The notes beneath the pieces are model-generated. The model worked only from the letters and a program-made list of their open reading frames with translations. It was not told the origin of the DNA and ran no database searches. DNA of 64,000 bases from assembly GCA_024639825.1 (NCBI GenBank), contig JAHEGH010000163.1:1-64000 (forward strand), written 5' to 3'. Shown here piece by piece: positions 46,634-55,617 of this stretch; positions within the stretch are counted from its first letter, which is position 1, and each line of letters starts with the position of its first letter. Both the position numbers and the translations under genes were made by a program. The DNA comes from Gammaproteobacteria bacterium. Its GTDB lineage: Bacteria; Pseudomonadota; Gammaproteobacteria; Steroidobacterales; Woeseiaceae.

Positions 46634-46649
46634 GCAGACTTACTGCATG
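46631..46649. promoter_or_regulatory. palindrome over the LysR start codon (candidate LTTR box)
   Basis: CATGCAG (46631-46637), ACTTA, CTGCATG (46643-46649): a perfect 7-bp inverted repeat that includes the start codon. Size and position fit an autoregulatory LysR-type site. Confidence 0.5.
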
Positions 46650-46748
46650 AATTATGCCAACGAGAAAGTCACCCAAGTGACTGAATGTTAAGGACGCCCG
46701 CTTACAGAGTTGCACCGAAACCGGGCATCTCAAGCCTCTTGAGCGCCG

Positions 46749-48110
46749 TTATGAAACACGCCGAAAAGCGTCGCGCGTCAGGTTCTCCTGGCCGTTGGCC
46801 ATGACGCGGATGTCATCCTCGATACGAATACCGCCAAAGGGGCGCAGCCAGTCAACCGTATCCCAGTTAACGTGGCCTTCGGCCGCTGTGCCGCGCAGGT
46901 TCTCCAGCAACATGTCGATGACATACATGCCGGGCTCGATGGTCAGGACCATGTCTTCCTTGAGCACCCGCGTAAGGCGCAGGAACGGATGTCCGCTGGG
47001 CGGATCGATAATCGTCCCTGACTCGTTCTCCTGGTGGCCGCCGACGTCGTGAACCTGGATACCCAGAAGATGCCCGAGGCCGTGTGGGAAAAATGCCGTT
47101 GTTACGCCCGTCTCCAGTAGCGTATCCGGGTTACCGCTGGCAAGTTCCGCGTCCACCAGCACCTCTGCAAGCATCTTATGCGTGCCGACATGCAATTCGC
47201 GATAGTCAAGGCCAGCCTGCACCTTGTCTACGATCGCCAGTTCCATCGCATCCATGCGCTCGATGAGTTCCTGAAAGCGTTGGTCACCGTTGGAGTAGGT
47301 GCGCGTGATATCCGACGCGTAGCCATGTACCTGTGCACCGGCATCGATGAGGAATGAGCGGATCGATTCGGGGGCCTTCCGGTCGAGATCGGTGTAGTGC
47401 AACACAGCCCCATGGTCGTTGATTGCGATGATGTTGCCGTAGGGCAGTTCCGGATCGGTGTGGCTGACCGCTTTGCAGTACGCCCGGTGGATGTCGAACT
47501 CTGACCGTCCGTCGCGGAAGGCGGCTTCCGCCGCAATATGCCCCAATGCCCCACGTTCAGCGGCAAGTCGCATGACGGCGAGCTCGTACTCGGTTTTCAC
47601 GCCACGGCTGAAGTGCAGAATGTTGATCGCCGTATTCGGGTTGATACGTTCAATACCGAAAGCCAGGGCCTCGTCGTCAAACTCGCCGATCGCGATGCAC
47701 TTCTCGCGGTTTGCAGGCAGGTGCGCGGCAATTTCATCGGTCGAATGCACAACCCGAATATCAAAATGGCTGGCCCAGTAGCCGTCCGGTGAACCTGGCA
47801 CAACGTGCCAGTAGTCATGTGGCTGATAGTAGATGAGGACCGGCGTTTCGCCTGGCGTGTAGACGATATAGGAGAAAGGCAGCGTGATCAGCGGCGCCCA
47901 GCTGACAAAGTGGGGGTTCGCCTTGAATGGGTGGTGATAGTCGTCCAGGAATGCCAGCTTCGGGTTGCCGGAATAGATCACAGCGTGGCTTGCGCCTGCC
48001 TGCTCGAGGGCGTGATCGTGACGGGCCGTAACGGTCTCGAGGTGACTGCCGTACAGGGCACCGAGAGCCGGGTTCTTATCGCCATATCGAGTATTCATGG
48101 CTAGGATCAT
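46749..48110 (-). CDS. pepQ: Xaa-Pro dipeptidase (M24 family, PepQ-like)
   Basis: 453 residues (449 if the Met at 48098, before NTRYGDKN, is used). The pita-bread metallopeptidase site is visible: LIDAGAQ (first Asp), GYASDITRTY (second Asp), HGLGHLLGIQVHD (His), TIEPGMYV (Glu) and GGIRIEDDI (Glu), the five ligands of the two metals. The enzyme splits dipeptides with a C-terminal Pro in the cytoplasm; some members also hydrolyse organophosphates. It is divergent from the gamma-glutamyltransferase gene with 66 bp between starts, so promoters face away from each other. Confidence 0.93.
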   Translation of the reverse strand: MILAMNTRYGDKNPALGALYGSHLETVTARHDHALEQAGASHAVIYSGNPKLAFLDDYHHPFKANPHFVSWAPLITLPFSYIVYTPGETPVLIYYQPHDYWHVVPGSPDGYWASHFDIRVVHSTDEIAAHLPANREKCIAIGEFDDEALAFGIERINPNTAINILHFSRGVKTEYELAVMRLAAERGALGHIAAEAAFRDGRSEFDIHRAYCKAVSHTDPELPYGNIIAINDHGAVLHYTDLDRKAPESIRSFLIDAGAQVHGYASDITRTYSNGDQRFQELIERMDAMELAIVDKVQAGLDYRELHVGTHKMLAEVLVDAELASGNPDTLLETGVTTAFFPHGLGHLLGIQVHDVGGHQENESGTIIDPPSGHPFLRLTRVLKEDMVLTIEPGMYVIDMLLENLRGTAAEGHVNWDTVDWLRPFGGIRIEDDIRVMANGQENLTRDAFRRVS

Positions 48111-48176
48111 ACCCTGTTGCCGCGCTAGTCGGCGAGTGCCATTATGGGCAGCCCGTTCCGGGGAGTGGAGCAGAGG

Positions 48177-49889
48177 ATGAGACGACTCGCATGCCTGGTA
48201 TTAACCACGTTTTTGGCCCTGGGAAGCACTGTGATGGCAGCTGACGCCGGCTATGATCGGGTGGCGGGTCGCGCCCATGCGTCGCGGTCTGAAGTCATTG
48301 CGCCGCACGGTATGGCGGCGACGAGCCAGCCGCTAGCGACGCAGATTGCGATCGATATTCTTAAGGCGGGCGGGAGTGCCGTCGATGCGGCGATTGCCGC
48401 TAATGCAGCGCTCGGGCTGATGGAGCCGACGGGCAGCGGCATCGGCGGCGATCTGTTCGCCATCGTCTGGGACGCCGAGAAGAAGGAGCTGTCAGGTCTG
48501 AATGCCTCGGGCCGCGCGCCGCAGGCGATGACTCTCGAGTATTTCCAGGACCGTGGTATCGAGCAGATTCCGAAATTCGGGCCCTTGCCCGTCAGCGTCC
48601 CGGGCGCCGTTGATGGCTGGTTCGAGCTGCATGGTCGCTATGGACGCCTTTCGATGGAGGAGATTCTCGCACCGGCGATTCGCTATGCGCGCGAGGGCTT
48701 TCCCGTATCGGAAGTCATCGCTCACTACTTCGTGATCAATCGCAATCGGATCGGTCACTACCCGGGATTTGCCGAGACGTTTATGCCGGGTGGCGATGTT
48801 CCAAAGAAAGGTGAGATGTTCCGTAACCCACGTCTTGCAAATACGTATGAGGCGATTGCAGCCAAGGGGCGCGACGAGTTTTACAAAGGCAGCATCGCAA
48901 AAGCGATCGATGCCTACATGGCTGAGCAGGGTGGACTGTTGAGCTATGACGACCTGGCTGCTCACACGTCGGAGTGGGTTTCGCCTGTATCGACCAACTA
49001 TCGTGGCTGGGATGTTTATGAACTTCCGCCGAATGGTCAGGGCATTGCCGCACTGCAGATTCTGAACGTACTCGAGAGCTACGATATCGCAAGCATGGGA
49101 TTCGGCAGCGCTGAGTATCTTCATACGTTGGTCGAAGCCAAGAAGCTGGCCTTTGAAGATCGTGCGAAATACTACGTCGATATGGACTTTGCCGACGTGC
49201 CTGTCGAGTGGCTGATCTCGAAAAAGTATGCTGCCGAGCGGCGTAAACTGATCTCTGCAGAGCGCGCGTCGATGTCATTGCCGGCGGGCGATCGCAAGCT
49301 CGAAGAAGGCGACACGATTTACCTGACGGTGGCCGATGCCGATGGCAACATGGTGTCGCTGATTCAAAGCAATTACCGTGGCATGGGCTCAGGGATGACG
49401 CCGGGCGATCTCGGGTTCGTATTACAGAACCGTGCGGAGCTGTTCGCACTCGATGCAGCTCACGCAAACGTTGTCGAAGGGGGCAAGCGACCATTTCATA
49501 CGATTATTCCCGCGTTCGTCATGCAGGACGGCGAACCGCTAATGAGTTTCGGCGTTATGGGCGGCGCAATGCAGCCGCAGGGGCATGCCCAGATCATCGT
49601 GAACATGGTCGATTTCGGTATGAATCTGCAAGAGGCGGGCGATGCCGCACGCATCAATCACACTGGCTCATCAGAACCAACGGGAACGGTCATGACGGAT
49701 GGCGGTATCGTGCATCTCGAAGATGGCTTCAGCGCCGCTACTCGTGAGGCTCTTAGGCAGAAAGGCCATACGCTCGGCTCGTCTGACGGCAGTTTCGGCG
49801 GGTACCAGGCGATCATGTTCGACAGGGAGCAGGGCGTGTACTATGGCGCCTCCGAAGTACGCAAAGATGGGCAGGCAGCAGGTTACTAA
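48177..49889 (+). CDS. ggt: gamma-glutamyltransferase (gamma-glutamyl hydrolase family)
   Basis: 570 residues from the ATG at 48177, which opens a signal peptide (MRRLACLVLTTFLALG, then VMAADA cleavage region). The catalytic Thr is probably T380 in EEGDTIYLTVADADGN, the point where the precursor cleaves itself; later GGAMQPQGHAQ and the glycine-rich substrate loop are typical. Active in the periplasm, where it breaks the gamma-glutamyl bond of glutathione and related compounds. The TIYLTVADADGN form differs from the classical TTHYSVVD, so it belongs to a divergent branch of the family. Its stop overlaps the trpS start by one base. Confidence 0.92.
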   Translation: MRRLACLVLTTFLALGSTVMAADAGYDRVAGRAHASRSEVIAPHGMAATSQPLATQIAIDILKAGGSAVDAAIAANAALGLMEPTGSGIGGDLFAIVWDAEKKELSGLNASGRAPQAMTLEYFQDRGIEQIPKFGPLPVSVPGAVDGWFELHGRYGRLSMEEILAPAIRYAREGFPVSEVIAHYFVINRNRIGHYPGFAETFMPGGDVPKKGEMFRNPRLANTYEAIAAKGRDEFYKGSIAKAIDAYMAEQGGLLSYDDLAAHTSEWVSPVSTNYRGWDVYELPPNGQGIAALQILNVLESYDIASMGFGSAEYLHTLVEAKKLAFEDRAKYYVDMDFADVPVEWLISKKYAAERRKLISAERASMSLPAGDRKLEEGDTIYLTVADADGNMVSLIQSNYRGMGSGMTPGDLGFVLQNRAELFALDAAHANVVEGGKRPFHTIIPAFVMQDGEPLMSFGVMGGAMQPQGHAQIIVNMVDFGMNLQEAGDAARINHTGSSEPTGTVMTDGGIVHLEDGFSAATREALRQKGHTLGSSDGSFGGYQAIMFDREQGVYYGASEVRKDGQAAGY

Positions 49890-50899
49890 TGACGCAGGAC
49901 ACATTTCTTACGGGTATTACCACGACCGGAACGCCACACATTGGCAATTACGTGGGTGCGATCCGGCCGGGTATTGAAGCCAGTAAGGACCTCGATACCG
50001 GGCATTTCTATTTCCTGGCCGATTACCATTCGCTCGCCAAGAACGAAGACCCGGACAAAATCGGTCAATCGACGCTGGAGATTGCGGCCGCATGGATGGC
50101 GCTGGGTCTCGATACCGAGCACGCCTATTTTTACCGGCAATCAGATATTCCCGAAATTCTCGAGCTAACGTGGATTTTGCATGGCATGACGGCCAAGGGC
50201 CTGATGAATCGTGCGCACTCGTACAAGGCATCGGTGCAGGCCAATGTCGAAGGCGGCGACAAGGATCCGGATAAAGGCGTCACGATGGCGCTGTTCAGTT
50301 ACCCGATCCTGATGGCGGCCGACATACTGATGTTCAAGTCCACAAAAGTGCCCGTCGGGCAGGACCAGAAACAGCATGTGGAGATGGCACGCGATATTGC
50401 ACAACGCTTCAACCACAATTACGGCGAGACGTTCGTCCTGCCCGAAGCGCTTATCGGTGAAGATACCGCTGTCCTCAAAGGACTCGATGGCCGAAAGATG
50501 TCAAAGAGCTACAACAATACGATTCCACTGTTTGCACCGGAGAAGAAACTTCGCAAGCTGATCATGAAGATCAAGACAAACAGTCTGGAGCCGGGTGAGC
50601 CCAAGGACACGGCCGACAGTACGCTGTTCGACATTTACAAGGCGTTCGCAACGCCGGCAGAGGCCGCCGCCGTCGCGCAGGCGTTTGCCGATGGCATTGC
50701 CTGGGGACAAATGAAACAGCAGCTGTTTGAGTACATCAACGATCACATCAAGCCCGCGCGCGAGGAATACGAGCGGCTGGTATCGGATCCGGCTGTGGTT
50801 GAAGCGGAGTTGAAGAAAGGTGCAGAGCGCGCCCGGGAATTATCGGTGCCGTATCTGGCGCAAATCAGGGATGCTATCGGTATCAGGAAGCTGGGTTGA
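49889..50899 (+). CDS. trpS: tryptophan--tRNA ligase
   Basis: 336 residues of the class I aminoacyl-tRNA synthetase fold with PHIGNYVGAI (HIGH-type, near residue 17) and GRKMSKSYNN (KMSKS loop). It charges tRNA-Trp, whose gene is at 12785. The one-base TAATG overlap with ggt couples the two genes, an odd pairing between a periplasmic peptidase and a synthetase. A small DUF4404 gene follows 4 bp later. Confidence 0.95.
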   Translation: MTQDTFLTGITTTGTPHIGNYVGAIRPGIEASKDLDTGHFYFLADYHSLAKNEDPDKIGQSTLEIAAAWMALGLDTEHAYFYRQSDIPEILELTWILHGMTAKGLMNRAHSYKASVQANVEGGDKDPDKGVTMALFSYPILMAADILMFKSTKVPVGQDQKQHVEMARDIAQRFNHNYGETFVLPEALIGEDTAVLKGLDGRKMSKSYNNTIPLFAPEKKLRKLIMKIKTNSLEPGEPKDTADSTLFDIYKAFATPAEAAAVAQAFADGIAWGQMKQQLFEYINDHIKPAREEYERLVSDPAVVEAELKKGAERARELSVPYLAQIRDAIGIRKLG

Positions 50900-50903
50900 G
50901 ATT

Positions 50904-51158
50904 ATGAACAAAGATCGAATCAAGGAGCTGTTGGCACAGCTGCAGGACGAAATCCGCGATACGGATATGGACGATGAGCTGAAGACGCTCGCGAGCGATC
51001 TCGACAGCGATATTCATACCGTCATGGAGAATGACGACGAAGTCAATGCGCTGATCGATCGGGCCAAGGAAATGGAAGCCGAATTTGCCACCCGCTACCC
51101 GGCGGCTGAGCGCTTCATGCGTGAAGTGATCGATGCCCTCGTGCGGATGGGAATCTAG
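50904..51158 (+). CDS. DUF4404-family small protein
   Basis: 84 residues from the ATG at 50904, strongly acidic and helical (LLAQLQDEIRDTDMDDELKT, then heptad-like stretches). The family is known only from sequence. No membrane span. Starts 4 bp after trpS, so it is in the same message. An upstream start inside trpS was rejected. Confidence 0.7.
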   Translation: MNKDRIKELLAQLQDEIRDTDMDDELKTLASDLDSDIHTVMENDDEVNALIDRAKEMEAEFATRYPAAERFMREVIDALVRMGI

Positions 51159-51217
51159 GTTTTATGGGCGAGCTTGAAATGCGACTCGCATGCGAGGAGA
51201 CCTAGGCTCGGGCCGGC

Positions 51218-51637
51218 ATGGAGACAAGATTTTCATCGAAGATAGACAGCTGGATGATACCGGTGATGATTGTGGCGGTCGGCGGGCTTGTCGTGGCGTT
51301 GATCGCTGTCCTGATCGAGGAAACACCCTGGCCGATCCGTGTGCTCGTTGGCGTCGTAACAATTTTTGTGACCTTACTGCTGTTCGCAGTCTTCAGGAAC
51401 ACCTGCTACGTCATCGCCGGCGACACTCTGCGCATCAGGTCCGGCCCGTTCAGGTGGACCATACCCTTAGCCGATATTGTGGAAATCACGCCCAGCCGCA
51501 ATCCGCTGTCGTCGCCGGCCCTCTCCCTCGATCGTCTGAAAATATCCCTCGGCAAGAGAAAGTTTGTCCTCGTATCGCCGGAGGACAAGGCCGGATTTAT
51601 CCGCGCAATTGAACGGGCAAAGCAGGAGGCGATTTGA
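51218..51637 (+). CDS. PH-domain-like membrane protein
   Basis: 139 residues. Two membrane spans near the N-terminus (about 12-34 and 40-60) followed by a beta-rich region (YVIAGDTLRIRSGPFRWTIPLADIVEITPS, seen as LRIRSGPFRWTIPL) typical of bacterial PH-like (YdbS/DUF304-type) domains. Function unknown. Its TGA overlaps the TTG start of the following methyltransferase. Confidence 0.7.
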   Translation: METRFSSKIDSWMIPVMIVAVGGLVVALIAVLIEETPWPIRVLVGVVTIFVTLLLFAVFRNTCYVIAGDTLRIRSGPFRWTIPLADIVEITPSRNPLSSPALSLDRLKISLGKRKFVLVSPEDKAGFIRAIERAKQEAI

Positions 51638-52254
51638 CAACCGAGCGCAGAAAGCACTGGGACCGTGTCTACAGTAGTAAGGCGTCAACCGACGTGTCCT
51701 GGTACCAGGAAGTACCCGATAAGTCGCTGGATTTCATTGGTGCTTCAGGGGTTTCATTGAATGATCCTATTATCGATGTTGGCGGCGGTGCATCGACGCT
51801 GGTCGATCACCTGCTGGACGCCGGATACCTTGATCTGACTGTGTTGGACCTCACCGACACAGCGTTCGATCATTCTCGTCAACGGCTGGGTGAGCGGGCC
51901 GACTCCGTAAACTGGATCGTCTCGGATGTTGTTTATTTTGAACCGCAGCGCTTGTATCGGCTCTGGCACGATCGTGCAGTGCTGCATTTTCTAACGGATG
52001 CAACGGATCGCGAGCGCTATGTTGAAGTGCTTGGACAGGCGCTCGCCCCCGGTGGTCATGCCGTTATCGCAACATTTGGACCGGGAGGTCCGCTCAAATG
52101 CAGCGGTCTCGAGATTCGTCGCTACACTCTCACAATGATGGAAAAGCTACTGGGCGCAGAATTTGAACTGCATTCTCATGAAATTGAGAATCACCGAACG
52201 CCGATGGGCGCGACACAGCAGTTCCTGTATACCTGCTGGATCAGGAGGGGGTAA
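51634..52254 (+). CDS. class I SAM-dependent methyltransferase
   Basis: 206 residues from a TTG at 51634, preceded by a strong AGGAGG SD and overlapping the previous stop. IIDVGGGASTLV is motif I; LTVLDLTDTAF and LWHDRAVLHFLTD are the later motifs, and CSGLEIRRYT lies near the C-terminus. Resembles small UbiE/thiopurine-type methyltransferases. The W-YQE segment near the N-terminus is common in this group. The substrate is not known. Confidence 0.8.
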   Translation: MTTERRKHWDRVYSSKASTDVSWYQEVPDKSLDFIGASGVSLNDPIIDVGGGASTLVDHLLDAGYLDLTVLDLTDTAFDHSRQRLGERADSVNWIVSDVVYFEPQRLYRLWHDRAVLHFLTDATDRERYVEVLGQALAPGGHAVIATFGPGGPLKCSGLEIRRYTLTMMEKLLGAEFELHSHEIENHRTPMGATQQFLYTCWIRRG

Positions 52255-52256
52255 TA

Positions 52257-52646
52257 ATGAGTATTAATTTTCTTGCCGTGCTGGTTGCGGCGTTCTCGAG
52301 TTTTGTCCTGGGCGGCCTGTGGTATTCGCCCGCCTTGTTCCTGAAACCCTGGAACAAAGCCATGGGACGTACGGATAAGGACAACGGACATCCGGCCAAG
52401 GTCTTCGGCCTGAGTTTCATCTTCGCCCTGGTGGCGGCTATCGTCTTCGCGTTGTTGCTTGGGCCGTCGCCGGCCCTCTCGGAGGCATGGAAAGCCGGGC
52501 TCCTGGTTGGCGTGGGCTTTGTGGCGATGAGTTTTGGTATCAATTACCAGTTTGCAAACCGTCCCATCATCGCGTGGCTGATCGATAGCGGCTATCACAC
52601 GGCGCAGTTTGTGCTCTACGGTTTGATACTCGGTGCCTGGCACTAA
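52257..52646 (+). CDS. DUF1761-family membrane protein
   Basis: 129 residues with four predicted membrane spans. Conserved GGLWYSPALFLKPWNKAMG near the first loop marks the DUF1761 family. Function unknown. It starts 2 bp after the methyltransferase and its stop overlaps the next gene by one base (TAATG). Confidence 0.8.
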   Translation: MSINFLAVLVAAFSSFVLGGLWYSPALFLKPWNKAMGRTDKDNGHPAKVFGLSFIFALVAAIVFALLLGPSPALSEAWKAGLLVGVGFVAMSFGINYQFANRPIIAWLIDSGYHTAQFVLYGLILGAWH

Positions 52647-53170
52647 TGAAAGAATGGCAGCTTGAGACGAAGCGCCTCTACCTGCGGCGTGTCACGCTCG
52701 ATGACGCCGACTTGCTACTTGCTGTCTGGAATGATCCCTCGTTCATAGAGTACGTCGGGGATCGCGGCGTCCGCACGACGGAACAAGCAGAAGAGGCGAT
52801 GAAAGCGGGCGCATTGAAACTCTACGCAGACTACGGCTATGGGCCCTATGCGATGGTGCGCAGGGATGACGGGGTCAGGATGGGAATCTGCGGCCTGTTC
52901 AAGCGCGATAACCTTGATTACCCCGATATCGGTTTTGGCGTATTGCCCGAGTTCTGCGGCAAGGGTTATGCCGGTGAAGCGGCATTCGCTGTCCTCGCGC
53001 ACGCGCGCGACGATTTGCGAATTGAGGAACTTACAGCGATTGTTTCGCCAGGCAATGCCGCGTCAATCGGCCTCATCGAAAAGCTGGGGCTGGTGTTCGC
53101 CGGCATGATTACAATGCCGGGCGACGATGAGGAAATTTGCCTCTACAGCAGGCGGCTGGGACAGGACTAG
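52646..53170 (+). CDS. GNAT N-acetyltransferase (RimJ/RimL-like)
   Basis: 174 residues; N-terminal LETKRLYLRRVTLDDADLL and the acetyl-CoA loop FGVLPEFCGKGYAGEA with NAASIGLIEKLGL are typical of the GNAT fold of RimJ/L-like enzymes. The acceptor is unknown; protein N-termini or small amines are both possible. Coupled by a one-base overlap to the DUF1761 gene. Confidence 0.85.
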   Translation: MKEWQLETKRLYLRRVTLDDADLLLAVWNDPSFIEYVGDRGVRTTEQAEEAMKAGALKLYADYGYGPYAMVRRDDGVRMGICGLFKRDNLDYPDIGFGVLPEFCGKGYAGEAAFAVLAHARDDLRIEELTAIVSPGNAASIGLIEKLGLVFAGMITMPGDDEEICLYSRRLGQD

Positions 53171-53171
53171 C

Positions 53172-53660
53172 GTGGAGATCTTCAACAGCGATGGGGCCCG
53201 TACCGGATTGTTCTTCGGCGCCACCTCGGGCGTTATTACAACCATCGGCCTTATTGTTGGCCTGAATTCAGGCACCCAGTCGATCACGGCGGTATTGGGG
53301 GGCATTCTGGTTATCGCGGTCGCGGACGCTATGTCGGACGCACTCGGTATTCACCTGGCCGAGGAGGCGAACCCCGATACCACTCACGCGCACGTGTGGG
53401 CTGCGACGATCGTGACATTTTTTACGAAGTTCGTATTTTCGATCAGTTTCTCCATCCCTCTGCTACTGCTCCCGCTGGGCACAGCCGTTGTCGCCTCAGT
53501 GGTCTGGGGAATGCTGGTTATCGTGGTTCTTAGCTATTTCCTTGCAAAGTCACAGAATGAATCGCCATTAGCGATCATTGCCGAGCATGTGGGTATTGCG
53601 GCCCTCGTGGTCGTCTTTTCGCATTACATCGGTGTGTGGGTGGCTATTACTTTTGGATAG
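53172..53660 (+). CDS. VIT1/CCC1-type small membrane protein
   Basis: 162 residues from a GTG at 53172, one base after the previous stop; an extension back to 53127 inside the GNAT gene was rejected. The N-terminus has GARTGLFFGATSGVITTIG and the DAMSDALGIHLAEEA segment, both reminiscent of VIT-family iron/manganese transporters, with about four to five spans. It is shorter than normal VIT proteins (about 220-230) so it may be a reduced homologue. Iron or manganese handling is only a suggestion. Confidence 0.5.
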   Translation: MEIFNSDGARTGLFFGATSGVITTIGLIVGLNSGTQSITAVLGGILVIAVADAMSDALGIHLAEEANPDTTHAHVWAATIVTFFTKFVFSISFSIPLLLLPLGTAVVASVVWGMLVIVVLSYFLAKSQNESPLAIIAEHVGIAALVVVFSHYIGVWVAITFG

Positions 53661-53668
53661 GAGGCGCA

Positions 53669-53731
53669 ATGGGACAGCAACACAGCTCCGATACGCCGTC
53701 ACACCGTCATGATGTTCATTACGCCGGGTGA
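53669..53731 (+). CDS. possible 20-residue micro-ORF
   Basis: ATG at 53669 with a very good SD (AGGAGG, 5 bp upstream) starting on the previous stop codon; reads MGQQHSSDTPSHRHDVHYAG, then TGA. Rich in His. It may be translated as the downstream end of the operon or may be chance; no homologue recognised. Confidence 0.25.
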   Translation: MGQQHSSDTPSHRHDVHYAG

Positions 53732-53774
53732 GAGTACGATCAACGCTAAGGAACCGGTCCGGAGAGAATAGTGA

Positions 53775-54170
53775 ATGAATGACGATGCGACATCGGTCAG
53801 CTGGCGGCAGTTACGTGAATTCGCGGACGTTGACCTGGCTCAGTCTTTTGTCCTGTCCTGGCATGGGGAAGGGGAAATGCTGGTGGTTGATATCGATCTC
53901 TTTCTCGAGCCGGAGCATCCTTTTTACGAAAGACCCCGGCCCGCTGAGAAGGCGTGTATCCGGCCCGCGGTCATCGAATTTCCGTATTGCGACGAGCTCC
54001 GGTGTGCGCAAACCGGTAGCGGACAAGTTGCTGAAATATCAACAAAATTGGGTCTCGGTGCGATGAGTGATCTGGTGGTGCTGGAGGATGGTCGATACGC
54101 AATCAGCGGTGAATTTGGTACCGTGTACATCGTTGCCGAGCGCCCGATACTGAGACTGAAAGGGCTATAG
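53775..54170 (+). CDS. unknown protein
   Basis: 131 residues, acidic, no signal peptide or span. A regular beta-like pattern (GEMLVVDIDLFLEPEHPFYERP and later GTVYIVAERPILRLKGL), and two Cys in PYCDELRC. Not recognised. It could be a small cytosolic binding protein; no function can be assigned. Precedes a VOC gene by 15 bp. Confidence 0.6.
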   Translation: MNDDATSVSWRQLREFADVDLAQSFVLSWHGEGEMLVVDIDLFLEPEHPFYERPRPAEKACIRPAVIEFPYCDELRCAQTGSGQVAEISTKLGLGAMSDLVVLEDGRYAISGEFGTVYIVAERPILRLKGL

Positions 54171-54185
54171 ACCCGGGAGGTGCCC

Positions 54186-54539
54186 GTGAGGCCGGAAAAC
54201 CGTATCGATTACGTCGAAATTCCCGTGACGGACCTGCCGAAAACGCGGGCCTTTCTCGAGAGCATGTTTGGTTGGAAATTTCAGGAATGGGGCGACGAGT
54301 ACTACAGTTTCAATGACGGCAGCCTCAATGGTGGGTTGCGCAAGGCCCATGAGCCCGCGCCGGCCACGGGTGTCCTGCTGGTTTTCTATAGTGAGGACCT
54401 GGAGCGCGACGTGGTGCGCGTGAAAGACCTTGGCGGCACCGTCAGTCAGGAGATTTTTTCGTTTCCTGGTGGTCGCCGTTTTCATTTTATCGACCCTGTT
54501 GGCACGGAGTTCGCCATTTGGTCGGACAGCACGGAGTAA
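54186..54539 (+). CDS. VOC-family (glyoxalase/bleomycin-resistance-like) protein
   Basis: 117 residues from the GTG at 54186, where GGGAGG lies 5 bp upstream; an in-frame GTG at 54180 overlaps that SD. A single betaalphabetabetabeta pair with NRIDYVEIPVTDLPKTRAFLESMFGW, seen as YVEIPVTDLPKT, and FIDPVGTEFAIWS near the end, the pattern of VOC enzymes. Metal ligands cannot be assigned with certainty. Substrate unknown. Confidence 0.8.
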   Translation: MRPENRIDYVEIPVTDLPKTRAFLESMFGWKFQEWGDEYYSFNDGSLNGGLRKAHEPAPATGVLLVFYSEDLERDVVRVKDLGGTVSQEIFSFPGGRRFHFIDPVGTEFAIWSDSTE

Positions 54540-54552
54540 CGGAGTCTCGCAC

Positions 54553-55176
54553 ATGGCCATCCTGATTGATCACCCCTGCGTACAGCATAAACTCGGCATC
54601 ATCCGCGCTACTGATACAGGGCATAAGCGTTTCCGTGAGCTCGCAACGGAAATCACCAAGTTCGTCTGCTACGAAGCGCTCAAGAACATCAAGACGAAAG
54701 AAGTGATAGTTGAGACGCCCGTGGCGCAAGCGACGTGTCGTAAGATCGATACCGACATTGTGGTGGTACCGATTCTTCGTGCGGGTGTCGGCATGCTGGA
54801 AGGTATTCTCGAACTGGTACCTACTGCGCGGGTCGGTTTCGTTGGCCTGTACCGTGACGAGGAAACCAAGCAACCCGTAACCTACTACGAGCGCTTTCCG
54901 CGGCAGATCAAAGGCGGTACCTGTATCGTTATTGATCCCATGCTGGCAACAGGTGGATCGACCGTTGCTGCACTGGACCTGCTGAAAGCCAGTGGTGCCG
55001 AACACATCGTCGTTATCTGTATTGTCACCTGCCCTGAAGGCATTGAACTCGTTGAGAAAGCGCATCCGGATGTAAAAATTTACGCTGCCGCTATCGACGA
55101 TCATTTGAATGAAAAGAAGTACATCGTCCCAGGCCTTGGCGACGCCGGGGACCGCTTGTTTGGAACCTCCCACTAG
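54553..55176 (+). CDS. upp: uracil phosphoribosyltransferase
   Basis: 207 residues from the ATG at 54553 (AILIDHPCVQHKLG). The PRPP loop VIDPMLATGGS and the uracil-recognition YYERFPRQIKG and AIDDHLNEKKYIVPGLGDAG segment are intact. Pyrimidine salvage, cytoplasmic. An in-frame extension back to 54430 inside the VOC gene was rejected. Confidence 0.95.
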   Translation: MAILIDHPCVQHKLGIIRATDTGHKRFRELATEITKFVCYEALKNIKTKEVIVETPVAQATCRKIDTDIVVVPILRAGVGMLEGILELVPTARVGFVGLYRDEETKQPVTYYERFPRQIKGGTCIVIDPMLATGGSTVAALDLLKASGAEHIVVICIVTCPEGIELVEKAHPDVKIYAAAIDDHLNEKKYIVPGLGDAGDRLFGTSH

Positions 55177-55187
55177 GAAGGTGAGCC

Positions 55188-55610
55188 GTGCCCGAAAACA
55201 AGACCAAAGCGACCAAAGCCAGCGTCACCGAGTTCATCAATTCGATTGAGGACAGGCAGAAACGTGCCGATGCCCGAAAGGTCGCGGCGATGATGCGCAA
55301 GGCAACAGGCAAACGGGCGAAGATGTGGGGACCCAGTATCGTCGGCTATGGAACCTACCACTACCAATACGCAAGTGGTCGTGAAGGTGACTTCATGATC
55401 GCCGGGTTTTCACCGCGCCGGCAGGCGCTGACTGTGTATATCCTGGCAGGCTTCGGTCGCTTCGATGCTCTCATGGCCAAGCTCGGAAAATACAAGACGG
55501 GCAAGTCGTGTCTGTATATCAAGCGTCTTTCCGATGTGGATGAAAAGATTCTTGAAAAACTGATCGACGGTTCCGTCAAATACATGCGCAAAAACTACGA
55601 GACCTGGTGA
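55188..55610 (+). CDS. DUF1801-family protein
   Basis: 140 residues from a GTG at 55188. KMWGPSIVGYGTYHYQYASG and KLGKYKTGKSCLYIKRLSD are the two conserved blocks of DUF1801, a small cytoplasmic family of unknown function. No catalytic residues are obvious. Confidence 0.85.
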   Translation: MPENKTKATKASVTEFINSIEDRQKRADARKVAAMMRKATGKRAKMWGPSIVGYGTYHYQYASGREGDFMIAGFSPRRQALTVYILAGFGRFDALMAKLGKYKTGKSCLYIKRLSDVDEKILEKLIDGSVKYMRKNYETW

Positions 55611-55617
55611 ATTCGAA

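Noticed and set aside
48144..48176. Upstream ATG of the gamma-glutamyltransferase frame
   Set aside because: The Met at 48177 starts a proper signal peptide; the extra 11 residues would not fit.
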